Source of the DNA: Lentisphaeria bacterium UBA1724 | GTDB taxonomy: Bacteria; Verrucomicrobiota; Lentisphaeria; Oligosphaerales; Oligosphaeraceae | Direction of reading: 5' to 3' | DNA: 32,559 nt | Assembly: GCA_002315885.1 (NCBI GenBank) | Contig: DCIO01000115.1 | Span: 1 to 32,559 of the forward strand | Translations under genes and position numbers: made by a program | The notes under the pieces: model-generated | The model's database searches: none | The model's input: the letters and a program-made list of their open reading frames with translations, nothing else | What the model was told of the DNA's origin: nothing | Part shown: piece by piece, positions 23,221 to 30,863 of the stretch | Layout of the letters: each line of letters begins with the position of its first letter | How positions within the stretch are numbered: position 1 is the first letter of the stretch

Positions 23221-23226
23221 TATATT
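23221..23226 (+). promoter_or_regulatory. Possible -10 box of hisC
   Basis: TATATT 36 bases before the hisC start. GTCAAA at 23200-23205 is a poor -35 at 15-bp spacing. It matches the -10 motif of other units in this window. Confidence 0.4.
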
Positions 23227-23261
23227 TTAGCAAACGACATTTTAGGAGTTTTTTTTGTAGT

Positions 23262-24317
23262 ATGGGCAAGAATTTCGCGAGAAAAGACATCCAGGCGATA
23301 GGTGGTTATACTCCTGGTGAGCAGATTACTGGCCGTCGCATCATCAAGTTGAATACCAACGAGAATCCCTATCCGCCATCTCCGAAGGTCGGGGAAGCGG
23401 TGAAGGCATTTGGTTGGGAGTCGTTGTGTCTCTATCCCGAGCCCACCGCATTGCCATTGCGGGAGACTATCTCCCGTATTTTCGGCATTCCCCAGGACTA
23501 TGTGGTGTGTGGTAATGGCTCGGATGATCTGCTGACCATTGCTTTGCGTACTTTTGTGGGAGCAGGTGAGGCATTCGCCTATCCGGAACCCAGCTATTCT
23601 CTCTATCCCGTGCTGGCGGATTTGCAGGCCGCAGTGAAGCGTCCCTTCCAGTTGACGGCGGATTTTGGTCTGCCGGAGGATGTGGTCGCCCAGGCAGGGG
23701 ATGCAAAGTTGTTGATCCTGGCCCGTCCGAATGCCCCCACGGGGAATGTCTTCCCCATGGCGCAAATCCGCAAACTCTGCCAGGAATTCCCTGGTGTGGT
23801 GTGGATTGACGAGGCGTATGCGGATTTCTCCGACGACAATTGCGTGTCACTTGTGCGGGAGTTCCCCAACGTGGTGGTTTCCCGGACTTTCTCCAAGAGC
23901 TATTCCCTGGCGGGGTTGCGTCTTGGGTTTGCCTTCGCGGATCCCGGGTTGGTGTACGAGATGAACAAACTGAAGGACTCCTACAACACTGACCGATTTG
24001 CCCAGTTTATCGGTCAGGTGGCCCTGGAGGACCAGGAATACCTGAAAGCCAATGTGGCCAAAATCCGCGCCACACGGGAGGCTGCCAGCGCCACGCTGCG
24101 TGCCCGTGGCTGGGAAGTCCTGCCTTCCCAGTCTAACTTCCTTTTGGCGAAACCCGCCCACCGTCCCGCAGCGGAGATTTTCCGGGAATTGCGTGAACGC
24201 GGGTTGCTGGTGCGCTACTTCTCGCTGCCACGTGTGGACCAGTACATCCGTATCACCATCGGCACGGATGAGCAGATGGCGGAGTTCCTGGACGCAGTTG
24301 CCGAACTCGACCGGTAG
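23262..24317 (+). CDS. hisC: Histidinol-phosphate aminotransferase
   Basis: A 351-residue PLP-dependent class II aminotransferase of histidine synthesis that converts imidazole-acetol phosphate to histidinol phosphate. It has KLNTNENPYPPSP, YPEPT, the Asn in ARPNAPTGN (156), Asp183 in WIDEAYADF and the PLP-binding Lys212 in SRTFSKSYSLAGLRLGF, all typical for HisC. The length is normal. No other his gene is near, so it stands apart from a his operon, and it could act on aromatic amino acids too, as some HisC do. AGGAG lies before the ATG with long T-rich spacing. The lipoate ligase-like gene follows after 11 bases. Confidence 0.93.
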   Translation: MGKNFARKDIQAIGGYTPGEQITGRRIIKLNTNENPYPPSPKVGEAVKAFGWESLCLYPEPTALPLRETISRIFGIPQDYVVCGNGSDDLLTIALRTFVGAGEAFAYPEPSYSLYPVLADLQAAVKRPFQLTADFGLPEDVVAQAGDAKLLILARPNAPTGNVFPMAQIRKLCQEFPGVVWIDEAYADFSDDNCVSLVREFPNVVVSRTFSKSYSLAGLRLGFAFADPGLVYEMNKLKDSYNTDRFAQFIGQVALEDQEYLKANVAKIRATREAASATLRARGWEVLPSQSNFLLAKPAHRPAAEIFRELRERGLLVRYFSLPRVDQYIRITIGTDEQMAEFLDAVAELDR

Positions 24318-24328
24318 ATTTTTTGTGA

Positions 24329-24964
24329 ATGCGCGTAGAATTCCTCGATAGCACCACCCCGCTGGAAAATGCCGCATGCGAAGAGCATTTCTTTCGCGCA
24401 CGCCCATTTGACGAGGAACCGCGGCTCTTTTTCTACACGAATTCTCCCTGCGTCCAATACGGTCGCAACCAGAATCCACTTTGCGAGTGCGATACGGTGT
24501 GGTGTGCAGAACAGGGCATTCCTGTCATTCAGCGCATTTCTGGCGGCGGCACAGTCTGGCACGACCTGGGCAACCAGAATTACGCATTCATCCTTCCGCG
24601 TAGCGCATACAGCCCGGACAAAGTGCTGACCTTGGTGGTGGAGAGTCTCCAAGCCATCGGGGTCGCGGATGCGCGTTTCTGCAGCCGTTACAGCGTCTGG
24701 CATGGGGAATACAAGATTTCGGGCAGCGCCTTCGCTCTTTCTGGCCCCGCGGCAATGTTGCATGGATGCCTGCCATTCACTAGCGACTTGGCACGGCTGA
24801 AACGGGCATTGACGCCTTCTGCCAATGCCTCGCAGGAACCCCGGAAGGTCGCTTCCGTGGTCTCCCCGGTGGCCAATATCGCGCCTCTCTGCCAAAATCC
24901 CGATACGTGCCGCACGGAATTCTGCCGAATTCTGGCAGAGAAGGCCCAGGCGGCGTTCGCTTGA
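24329..24964 (+). CDS. Lipoate-protein ligase A-family protein
   Basis: A 211-residue member of the LplA/LipM/biotin ligase fold. The lipoyl-AMP-binding signature is clear: QRISGGGTVWHDLGNQNYAFI across residues 68-88, and the catalytic Lys129 in GEYKISGSAFA. This family attaches lipoate or octanoate to E2 and GcvH proteins or transfers it between them. At 211 residues it is shorter than LplA (about 330) and lacks an accessory C-terminal domain, so it may be a LipM/LipL-like octanoyltransferase or a ligase with a separate partner. It is probably co-transcribed with hisC, with an unrelated function. GGTAGATT precedes the ATG, a poor ribosome binding site. Confidence 0.85.
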   Translation: MRVEFLDSTTPLENAACEEHFFRARPFDEEPRLFFYTNSPCVQYGRNQNPLCECDTVWCAEQGIPVIQRISGGGTVWHDLGNQNYAFILPRSAYSPDKVLTLVVESLQAIGVADARFCSRYSVWHGEYKISGSAFALSGPAAMLHGCLPFTSDLARLKRALTPSANASQEPRKVASVVSPVANIAPLCQNPDTCRTEFCRILAEKAQAAFA

Positions 24965-24975
24965 TTCTTGAATAC

Positions 24976-25021
24976 TTCGCAGCAACGAAATTGCCGCGCA
25001 CAGGACCGCGCGCACAGGACC
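24976..25021. repeat. Dispersed intergenic repeat, copy 2, with tandem core
   Basis: A segment resembling 17307-17338, sharing ATTGCCGCGCACAGGACC. Here the last part is doubled: GCGCACAGGACC occurs at 24996-25007 and 25010-25021. It fills most of the 81-base gap between the lipoate ligase-like gene and lpxK. Confidence 0.75.
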
Positions 25022-25045
25022 CGATTCATTCCGCATTAGAAAACG

Positions 25046-26227
25046 ATGTCTTTGCAAGACCTGTCAGAACGATTTGAACAATACGTGGTCGAGATTATCA
25101 ACGGCCAGCGTAGGACGGGCTTTGCCAGATATTTCCGATATTTCCTCTTTTTGCTGTCCCGTCTCTATCATTCGGTGGTGCAGTTGCGGTTGGCGCTCTA
25201 CAATGCGGGTGTCTTGCGTCAGCATGTGCTGGGGTGTTTCGTGGTCAGCGTCGGCAATTTGACCACGGGCGGTACAGGCAAGACTCCCGTGGTGGAGTTG
25301 CTGGCGCGGACTTTGACTGAGCGCGGCAAACGTGTGGCGATTCTTTCCCGTGGTTACCGAAGCAAGAAATTGCCCCTCTGGTATCGTATCAAGAGCTTTG
25401 CATCGGGTAATCCCGCCGTCGTTCCCCCGAGACTGGTTTCCGATGGAACGCAAGTGCTGTTGGATTCGGGTGCGGGTGGTGACGAGCCTTTCATGCTGGC
25501 ATCCAATCTCCTGGGGACGAAAGAGCGCCCAGGAACGATGGTCGTTGTGGACAAGAATCGCTTCAAGGGCGGTATCTACGCCATTTCAAAGGGCGCCGAT
25601 ACGCTGATTCTTGATGATGGTTTCCAGTATCTGCGCCTGCGCCCCTGGACCAACATTGTCCTGGTGGACTCCACCAGTCCCTTCCATAATCACGAGATGC
25701 TCCCCTGCGGGATGCTCCGGGAACCCATTGAGTCCATCCGACGGGCAGATTATATCTTCCTGACAAAATCCGATGGGCGGGACTTCCACCATCTGCGGAA
25801 ATTCTTGAAGCGGCATAACCTCCAGGCCGAGATCATTGAATGCAACCACGTGCCGAAATGCCTCAGGGGTGTCACAGTAAAAGAAGAACAGCCCCTCTCC
25901 TTCTTGCAGGGAAAGAAGCTGGGGTCCATCAGCGCCATCGCAGTCCCCGAGAGCTTCAACCGATATCTGCGGCAACTTGGTGCGACGATTGTCTATCAGG
26001 AGCATTTTGCCGATCACCATCGCTATCATCCCAAGGAGTTGGAGGCATTCGGAAAACGCGCGAAAAAGGCAGGCGCTGAGTTGATTCTCACAACGGAGAA
26101 GGACGCCGTCCGTCTTCCCGAACTTCCCAAAGGCATTCTTCCCACATACTACTTGCGCGTGGAAATCGTCATCTTGAAAGGCGAGGATGCCTTCAATCGC
26201 TGCATCACACAGATTTGTCTCGGATGA
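25046..26227 (+). CDS. lpxK: Tetraacyldisaccharide 4'-kinase
   Basis: A 393-residue LpxK, which phosphorylates the lipid A precursor at the 4' position on the inner face of the inner membrane. It has an N-terminal hydrophobic segment (about 28-50), the Walker A motif in GNLTTGGTGKTPVVELL (70-86), SRGY (101-104), GDEPFML (145-151) and the DDGFQ motif (190-194). The presence of LpxK means that this organism makes lipid A and has an outer membrane. Other lpx genes are not adjacent. A terminator follows. No good Shine-Dalgarno is visible before ATG 25046. Confidence 0.95.
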   Translation: MSLQDLSERFEQYVVEIINGQRRTGFARYFRYFLFLLSRLYHSVVQLRLALYNAGVLRQHVLGCFVVSVGNLTTGGTGKTPVVELLARTLTERGKRVAILSRGYRSKKLPLWYRIKSFASGNPAVVPPRLVSDGTQVLLDSGAGGDEPFMLASNLLGTKERPGTMVVVDKNRFKGGIYAISKGADTLILDDGFQYLRLRPWTNIVLVDSTSPFHNHEMLPCGMLREPIESIRRADYIFLTKSDGRDFHHLRKFLKRHNLQAEIIECNHVPKCLRGVTVKEEQPLSFLQGKKLGSISAIAVPESFNRYLRQLGATIVYQEHFADHHRYHPKELEAFGKRAKKAGAELILTTEKDAVRLPELPKGILPTYYLRVEIVILKGEDAFNRCITQICLG

Positions 26228-26251
26228 CGGGACCGAAAACGCGAAAAAAGG

Positions 26252-26281
26252 ACGATTCTCTTGAAAAAATCGTGTTTTTTT
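26252..26281 (+). terminator. Intrinsic terminator after lpxK
   Basis: ACGATT (26252-26257) and AATCGT (26268-26273) form a stem, followed by G and seven T's. The surrounding 26240-26335 is rich in A and T runs. The stem is short, but the T-tract is good. Confidence 0.6.
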
Positions 26282-26340
26282 CGAGAAAAAACGCATTTTT
26301 TTATCGTGATATGTTTTTTTTTGCAAAAAAAGGCATACAC

Positions 26341-26346
26341 TATAAG
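26341..26346 (+). promoter_or_regulatory. Possible -10 box before the coiled-coil membrane protein gene
   Basis: TATAAG follows a T-rich and A-rich stretch containing TTGCAA (14-bp spacing, too short). The A/T tracts may act as an UP-like element. The start codon is 71 bases downstream. Confidence 0.35.
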
Positions 26347-26417
26347 TGAGGACAATTTTCGGGACACTGTGTCCCTACATTTTTGACATAGAAATTCATT
26401 AGGAGAATTCCGTTCGT

Positions 26418-28205
26418 ATGCGTAAAGTGCTGAATTTGATTTTTGGGCTCATTCTAGCGAGTTTTGTGTGCATGGCACAGGATGCTGTGACTACGTCAAT
26501 TCCAGAGAATGCTCTGACGCCGGGCCGTATTGAGAAGTTGCAGAAGATGCTGGCGGAGCAGATTTCCTCTGCGAAGGGCTCTATGAGTTCCAATGATTTG
26601 GAGAATGCGGTGCTGGGTGCATTTAGCACTTCCGAGGTGGCTCTGAAGAATTGTGGCAAGAAGCCCCCTGTCGGAGAAGACGAGACCATCGCCGCCGCCG
26701 AGGCGAATTTGGAAAAAGCCGCCTTGGAGAAGTATCCGAAATATACTCCTGCGGAATTGATTGCCCAGTCTGAAAAGCTGTATCCGCTCTACAAGCGGGG
26801 GCAGAAGGTCGCGATTCGCATTCGTACCAACCCGAAGAAGACTGAGAGAATTGAGGGACACTTCAATGGCTTCAGTGGCGGTATCATCGCAATCGGTCCC
26901 AAGAATTACCGTCTTGCGGATATGGTTGGCATTCAGGGAAATGATGGTCCCGAGGGCGAAATTGCCAAGTTTGATCCCGGACTCAACAAGGAGTATCGCC
27001 AGGCGTGGCGCGAACAGTATGTCAGCGAGAGTATCGTCGGCCGCACGAAGTTCAAGGAAGAAAACAAGGAAGCCTTTGACGAAGCGCAACACGCCCGGGA
27101 TTTCCTGGAGAATGAGAAGCGTGGATATACCTACTATCGTGGGCGTTGGATGACCCCTCAAGAATTGGTTAGCGAGTGCGCCTACGAGGCCGCAACCCAG
27201 GCGCAGAAGGATTCCAAGTTGCGCAATCAGGTGGCGCAGGATTTGCGTGTCCAGGCGGTTTCCGCTCAGATTGAGATGACGGAGCAGTCTGCTTTGGTTG
27301 CGCCTCAGGGCGTCTATCCCTCTGCGGAGAAGGTGCTGGTTGCCAAGGCGGAAGAGGAGGCACGTGTGGCGGAGCAGAAGTTGCGTCGTGAGCGTCAGGC
27401 GAAGGAGTTGGCCGCTCGTTTGGAAGAAGAGGCGCGTCAGGCGGAGTCCCGTCGTCAGGCGGATATGGAGAAGAAGCGCCAGCAGGCGTCCCAGCAGGAG
27501 GTTGTTGAAGAGGAGACTGGTCTTACTTCCACGCATTATGCGATTGGTGGCGTTCTGGCCGTGTTGATTTTCCTCGGTATCGGCTGGTGGTGGAATCGTT
27601 CCCATCGTGAAGACGATTTGGATGTCTCCAAGTTCTACGAAGGCAAGGGCAAGTTGCAGAAGGAGTTCTGGGATGCGGCCAGTGCGGACCCCGAGCATTT
27701 CAAGTATGTGGCATACCTCTTCCCCAGCATGGAGAGTGCGAAGGACGCGTTGCTGCGGTTGTCCTATATTGGTTGTGACGAGAATGGAAATCTCTCTGCC
27801 AAGAAAAGCGACCTGCGTTTTGGTTGCTACGACCACCAGAATGGCGCTGTGGCATTTGTTGGCAGCAGTGGGTTGAATTATGCCCGTTGGCGCGAGGCTT
27901 CCATGCTGTGGCCTGACATTCCCCAGTCCACCTATTTCAAGGTTTCTTCCGAGCCTCAGGTCAGCCTGGTTCTGCCTGACTTGACCAACAACAAGTCTGG
28001 TGTGAAGGTCGAGAATCTGGGTGTCGAGGATATCCGCACCGAGAGTGGTGAAATCAACCGTGTTTACCGCTTCAAGGTGTCTACCAAGGAAGAGGCGATC
28101 AAGTTCCTCAATTCCTTCGAGATCCAGGAAGAAGGTCTGGTTGTCCGTGTCGAGACCGCCGATGGTGCTTACGGCAAGGATATGAACGGCGTCTTCGAGG
28201 CATAA
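26418..28205 (+). CDS. Exported coiled-coil membrane protein of unknown function
   Basis: The 595-residue product has a signal peptide or signal anchor (1-20, ends CMA), an outer region with a small beta-rich part (128-172; VAIRIRTNPKKTERIEGHFNG), a YYRGRWMTPQEL motif (239-250), a long Ala/Glu/Arg coiled coil (300-362), a membrane helix (373-392) and a C-terminal domain (400-595) on the other side of the membrane. If the signal is cleaved, the first part is periplasmic and the last part cytoplasmic. I do not recognise the C-terminal domain. RGRWMTPQE-like motifs occur in various secreted proteins of planctomycete-type bacteria, by recollection. AGGAGA precedes the ATG. It stands alone between two terminators, so it is a single-gene unit. 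Confidence 0.65.
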   Translation: MRKVLNLIFGLILASFVCMAQDAVTTSIPENALTPGRIEKLQKMLAEQISSAKGSMSSNDLENAVLGAFSTSEVALKNCGKKPPVGEDETIAAAEANLEKAALEKYPKYTPAELIAQSEKLYPLYKRGQKVAIRIRTNPKKTERIEGHFNGFSGGIIAIGPKNYRLADMVGIQGNDGPEGEIAKFDPGLNKEYRQAWREQYVSESIVGRTKFKEENKEAFDEAQHARDFLENEKRGYTYYRGRWMTPQELVSECAYEAATQAQKDSKLRNQVAQDLRVQAVSAQIEMTEQSALVAPQGVYPSAEKVLVAKAEEEARVAEQKLRRERQAKELAARLEEEARQAESRRQADMEKKRQQASQQEVVEEETGLTSTHYAIGGVLAVLIFLGIGWWWNRSHREDDLDVSKFYEGKGKLQKEFWDAASADPEHFKYVAYLFPSMESAKDALLRLSYIGCDENGNLSAKKSDLRFGCYDHQNGAVAFVGSSGLNYARWREASMLWPDIPQSTYFKVSSEPQVSLVLPDLTNNKSGVKVENLGVEDIRTESGEINRVYRFKVSTKEEAIKFLNSFEIQEEGLVVRVETADGAYGKDMNGVFEA

Positions 28206-28227
28206 CTCAAGACAATGCAATAATCGC

Positions 28228-28262
28228 AAAAGGCGACGGTCCGAATGGCCGTCGCCTTTTTT
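28228..28262 (+). terminator. Intrinsic terminator after the coiled-coil membrane protein gene
   Basis: AAAAGGCGACGG (28228-28239) and CCGTCGCCTTTT (28249-28260) form a 12-bp stem, with CC/GG pairing inside the loop, and a T-run to 28262. The A-rich left arm means that it can work in both directions. Confidence 0.93.
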
Positions 28263-28332
28263 CATTCGGGATTTCCTCAAAATACGCATGAGGTATGAAT
28301 TGTCATATTCAGGCAGTATTTGTGCCAGATAG

Positions 28333-28338
28333 TATATT
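28333..28338 (+). promoter_or_regulatory. Possible -10 box of the ThiD/PdxK gene
   Basis: TATATT 67 bases before the start codon. No well-spaced -35 box is visible (TTGTCA at 28300-28305 is too far). Confidence 0.35.
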
Positions 28339-28405
28339 TAGTCAGTCTCCCAGAGGCGGTCATTTACTCCGTCATTGCGAGAGTGAAATTTAGGAAAAGA
28401 AGATT

Positions 28406-29218
28406 ATGACTACTCCGAAGAAAGCATTAACCATCGCGGGAATTGACTGTTCAGGTGGTGCGGGTGTCCTGGCGGACATCAAGACCTTCCAGGAACGCGA
28501 TGTCTATGGTCTGTGTGCCAATACGGTTCAGGTGGCCATGGAGCCCGTGACTTGGGGGCATTTGATTCATCCATTGGATATCGAAGTCGTGCGGGAGCAG
28601 TTCCGGACGGCGATGGCCATTGGTGTTGACGCGGTGAAGACGGGTATGCTTCCTGCCGCATCCTCCATCCGCGAGGTGGGCCGTATGCTGAAGGAATCGG
28701 GGCAGAAGAACATCGTCATCGACCCCGTTATGGTCTGCAAGGGCGCAAATGTTCCTGTTTTTCCGGAAAATACCACCGCCATGATTGAGGCGCTGATGTC
28801 CATCGCGACGGTCACGACTCCGAACACCTTCGAGGCCTCGCAGTTGGCGGGAATGGATGAACTCAAGAGTGAGGAAGACATGATGGAAGCCGCCAAGCGT
28901 ATCCACGACTATGGTGCCCAGAATGTCATCATCAAGGCCGCGCGTATCTTTGGCGACAAGGCAGTGGATATGCTCTATGACGGCAAGGATTTCACTTGGA
29001 TTCGCGAACCTCGTCTGGAAACCAAGTGGACTCATGGCGCGGGGTGTTCTTTCTCCGCATGTGTCACCGCAGAATTGGCCAAGGGCAATTCCGTCGCACA
29101 GGCATTCCAGACCGCGCACCTCTATCTGCGTGCCGCATTGGAGGAGTCCTTCCCCTTCAATGAAGTGACGGGGCCTGTCTATCACCACGCCTTGGCAAAA
29201 CGCCTTCACGGAGAATAG
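28406..29218 (+). CDS. Hydroxymethylpyrimidine/pyridoxal kinase (ThiD/PdxK type)
   Basis: A 270-residue ribokinase-fold enzyme. It has TIAGIDCSGGAGVLADIKTF (9-28), VKTGML, DPVMVCKG (106-113), TTPNTFEASQLAG and the anion hole with Cys214 in THGAGCSFSACVTAELAKG (209-227). The VMVCKG and HGAGC forms match the pyridoxal kinase PdxK of Gram-positive bacteria, which also phosphorylates HMP, better than the HGTGC of canonical ThiD. It therefore acts in vitamin B6 salvage, thiamine synthesis or both. No other thi gene is close. Start ATG 28406 has GGAAAAGAAG before it. Confidence 0.88.
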   Translation: MTTPKKALTIAGIDCSGGAGVLADIKTFQERDVYGLCANTVQVAMEPVTWGHLIHPLDIEVVREQFRTAMAIGVDAVKTGMLPAASSIREVGRMLKESGQKNIVIDPVMVCKGANVPVFPENTTAMIEALMSIATVTTPNTFEASQLAGMDELKSEEDMMEAAKRIHDYGAQNVIIKAARIFGDKAVDMLYDGKDFTWIREPRLETKWTHGAGCSFSACVTAELAKGNSVAQAFQTAHLYLRAALEESFPFNEVTGPVYHHALAKRLHGE

Positions 29219-29219
29219 A

Positions 29220-29243
29220 CAATTCTCAATTCTCAATTCTCAA
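29220..29243. repeat. 7-bp tandem repeat CAATTCT
   Basis: Three full heptamers CAATTCT plus CAA lie directly behind the kinase stop codon and before the HNH gene. A small hairpin, CAACT/AGTTG (29241-29258), follows. The array has the same period as the heptamers at the start of the window. Confidence 0.9.
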
Positions 29244-29272
29244 CTTGCCTTTGAGTTGGGTTTATTGTGTCT

Positions 29273-29677
29273 ATGGAATCTAGCGCCAACAATTTCGTTG
29301 AAGAAAACGAAGAGGTGAATCTCTCTGGTCTAGAGGAGTTCATGGATTTCGTGGATGATTTCCGTGCGGATCCCGCCTTTATCCGCGCGGAGAAGGAGAA
29401 AGCCCGTCAGTTGCGTGCATCCCAGTGGTGGAAGAATCGCCGCGCGACTGGGATTTGCTACTACTGTGGCAAGCATTTTCCACCGGAGCAATTGACGATG
29501 GACCACCTGGTTCCGATTGCTCGTGGTGGTCATAGTACGAAAGGCAATATCGTTCCCTGTTGCAAGGAATGCAACACGCAAAAGAATACGCTCCTGCCAG
29601 TGGAATGGCAGGAGTATCTGCAAAATCTATCGAAGCCATCATGTCCGCCGACTTCACCGAACAACTCCTCGAACTGA
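29273..29677 (+). CDS. Small HNH endonuclease-family protein
   Basis: A 134-residue protein with a treble-clef HNH domain: Cys62/Cys65 (CYYCGKHF), the Asp-His pair (TMDHLVPIARGG, 77-78), Asn92 (KGNIVPCC) and Cys97/Cys100 (CCKECN) before the final Asn. Such domains cut DNA with one metal ion. The N-terminal 50 residues are acidic and helical. With no methylase or other restriction partner nearby, the role is unknown; it could be a housekeeping-type HNH protein common in many bacteria. GTG 29267 is an alternative start, two codons upstream. Its last 37 bases overlap the fumarase gene and a 9-bp perfect hairpin lies near its end. Confidence 0.85.
   Translation: MESSANNFVEENEEVNLSGLEEFMDFVDDFRADPAFIRAEKEKARQLRASQWWKNRRATGICYYCGKHFPPEQLTMDHLVPIARGGHSTKGNIVPCCKECNTQKNTLLPVEWQEYLQNLSKPSCPPTSPNNSSN
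29591..29614 (+). promoter_or_regulatory. Perfect 9-bp hairpin at the HNH/fumarase junction
   Basis: CTCCTGCCA (29591-29599) and TGGCAGGAG (29606-29614) with loop GTGGAA. It lies within the HNH coding sequence, 27 bases before the fumarase start. The right arm contains AGGAG, a ribosome-binding-like sequence, which would be hidden in the stem. ATG 29605, in the fumarase frame, sits in the loop. Confidence 0.55.
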
Positions 29678-30504
29678 TTACTCGCGCTTCCACCCAGTTG
29701 CCGGAAGACATTTGCCAAGCCCTGGAGCGCTCTTGCGCTGCGGAAGACGATGGCGCGCCTGCCAAGTCGGTGTTGGGCACCATCGTGGAGAATATCCGCC
29801 TGGCAAATGAGCGGAAGCTTCCCCTGTGTCAGGATACGGGCATGATACACTTTTTCGTGACTGCGCCGCTCGCCTTTCCGCGGAAGGCATTCCGTCAGGC
29901 GGCAGAGGCCGCAGTCGTAGAGGCCACGCATCGTGGATTGCTGCGTCAGAATTGCGTGGAGAGTGTCAGCGGCAAGAATACGGGGAATAATCTCGGGTAT
30001 GTGAGTCCTGTGTTCCATTGGGAAGAAATGGATGACGAGTCATCCCGTGAAGCCCGCGTTACGGTGTTGTTGAAAGGCGGCGGTTCCGAGAACATGGGCA
30101 CGCAGTATTCCCTGCCGGATGCAGAACTGGGTGCGGGGCGTGATTTGGAAGGCGTGCGGAAATGCATTTTGGATGCGGTCTACCGCGCGCAGGGCAAGGG
30201 CTGTGCGCCTGGAATTCTCGGCGTCGCCATCGGTGGCGATCGTGCGGGAGGTTGTGAGGAAGCCAAGGCACAGCTGTTGCGTCACTTCGGTCAGCGCAGT
30301 AGAGATCCCCGTCTGGCGGAATTGGAGGTGCGTTGCCTGCGTGATGCCAATGAGTTGGGCATTGGTCCCATGGGATTGGGTGGCAAGAGCACCCTATTGG
30401 AACTATTCATCGGCGCCAGAACGCGCCATCCTGCTTCATTTTTCGTGACGATTTGCTACAACTGCTGGTGCATGCGCCGGCAATCCACCACTCTGGTCTT
30501 CTGA
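29641..30504 (+). CDS. Class I fumarate hydratase/tartrate dehydratase alpha subunit
   Basis: A 287-residue Fe-S hydro-lyase alpha subunit. The three probable cluster Cys residues are Cys63 (PLCQDTGM), Cys188 (GKGCAPGILGVAIGGD) and Cys275 (YNCWCMRR); GPMGLGGKSTLLEL and HPASFFVT are also typical. It converts fumarate to malate or a related diacid and is oxygen-sensitive, which suggests an anaerobic host. The family usually needs a beta domain, either fused or in a neighbouring gene; none follows here. ATG 29641 matches family length, but ATG 29605 in the same frame (12 residues earlier) is possible. Either start overlaps the HNH gene. DUF486 follows after 6 bases. Confidence 0.88.
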   Translation: MSADFTEQLLELITRASTQLPEDICQALERSCAAEDDGAPAKSVLGTIVENIRLANERKLPLCQDTGMIHFFVTAPLAFPRKAFRQAAEAAVVEATHRGLLRQNCVESVSGKNTGNNLGYVSPVFHWEEMDDESSREARVTVLLKGGGSENMGTQYSLPDAELGAGRDLEGVRKCILDAVYRAQGKGCAPGILGVAIGGDRAGGCEEAKAQLLRHFGQRSRDPRLAELEVRCLRDANELGIGPMGLGGKSTLLELFIGARTRHPASFFVTICYNCWCMRRQSTTLVF

Positions 30505-30510
30505 TTCATC

Positions 30511-30858
30511 ATGCCTAAAATTCTTCAGACGATACTTTTGCTTTGCGGCTCAAATTTGGTGATGGCCTTTGCCTGGTATGGCCATCTGAAAAATCTGAAG
30601 GGCAAGCCCATGCTGATTGCCATCCTCGTTTCCTGGGGAATCGCGCTCTTCGAGTATTGCCTGGCAGTCCCCGCAAACCGCATCTCTTCCGGCAGCTATT
30701 CTGTGGCGCAATTGAAGATTCTCCAGGAATGCATCTCCTTGACCGTATTTGTTCCTTTTGCCATCTTCTACCTCAAGGAACGCTGGAATTGGAATTTTCT
30801 ATGGGCGAGTCTCTGCATCATGGGGGCGGTATTCTTTATGTTCCGTGACCACGGCTGA
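30511..30858 (+). CDS. DUF486-family small membrane protein
   Basis: A 115-residue protein with four membrane helices (about 5-23, 35-52, 68-90, 95-112), in the manner of small DMT-type transporters. The patterns FAWYGHLK, ALFEYCLAVPANRIS, QLKILQE and VFVPFAIFYLKE fit the DUF486 family as I know it. The function of DUF486 is not established. It is 6 bases after the fumarase gene and 5 bases before the acyltransferase gene, so the three form an operon. Confidence 0.85.
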   Translation: MPKILQTILLLCGSNLVMAFAWYGHLKNLKGKPMLIAILVSWGIALFEYCLAVPANRISSGSYSVAQLKILQECISLTVFVPFAIFYLKERWNWNFLWASLCIMGAVFFMFRDHG

Positions 30859-30863
30859 AGAAG

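Noticed and set aside
26496..28289. 597-codon frame antisense to the coiled-coil membrane protein gene
   Set aside because: Leu/Arg-rich translation without motifs, spanning the terminator; the sense frame has signal peptide, coiled coil and membrane helix.
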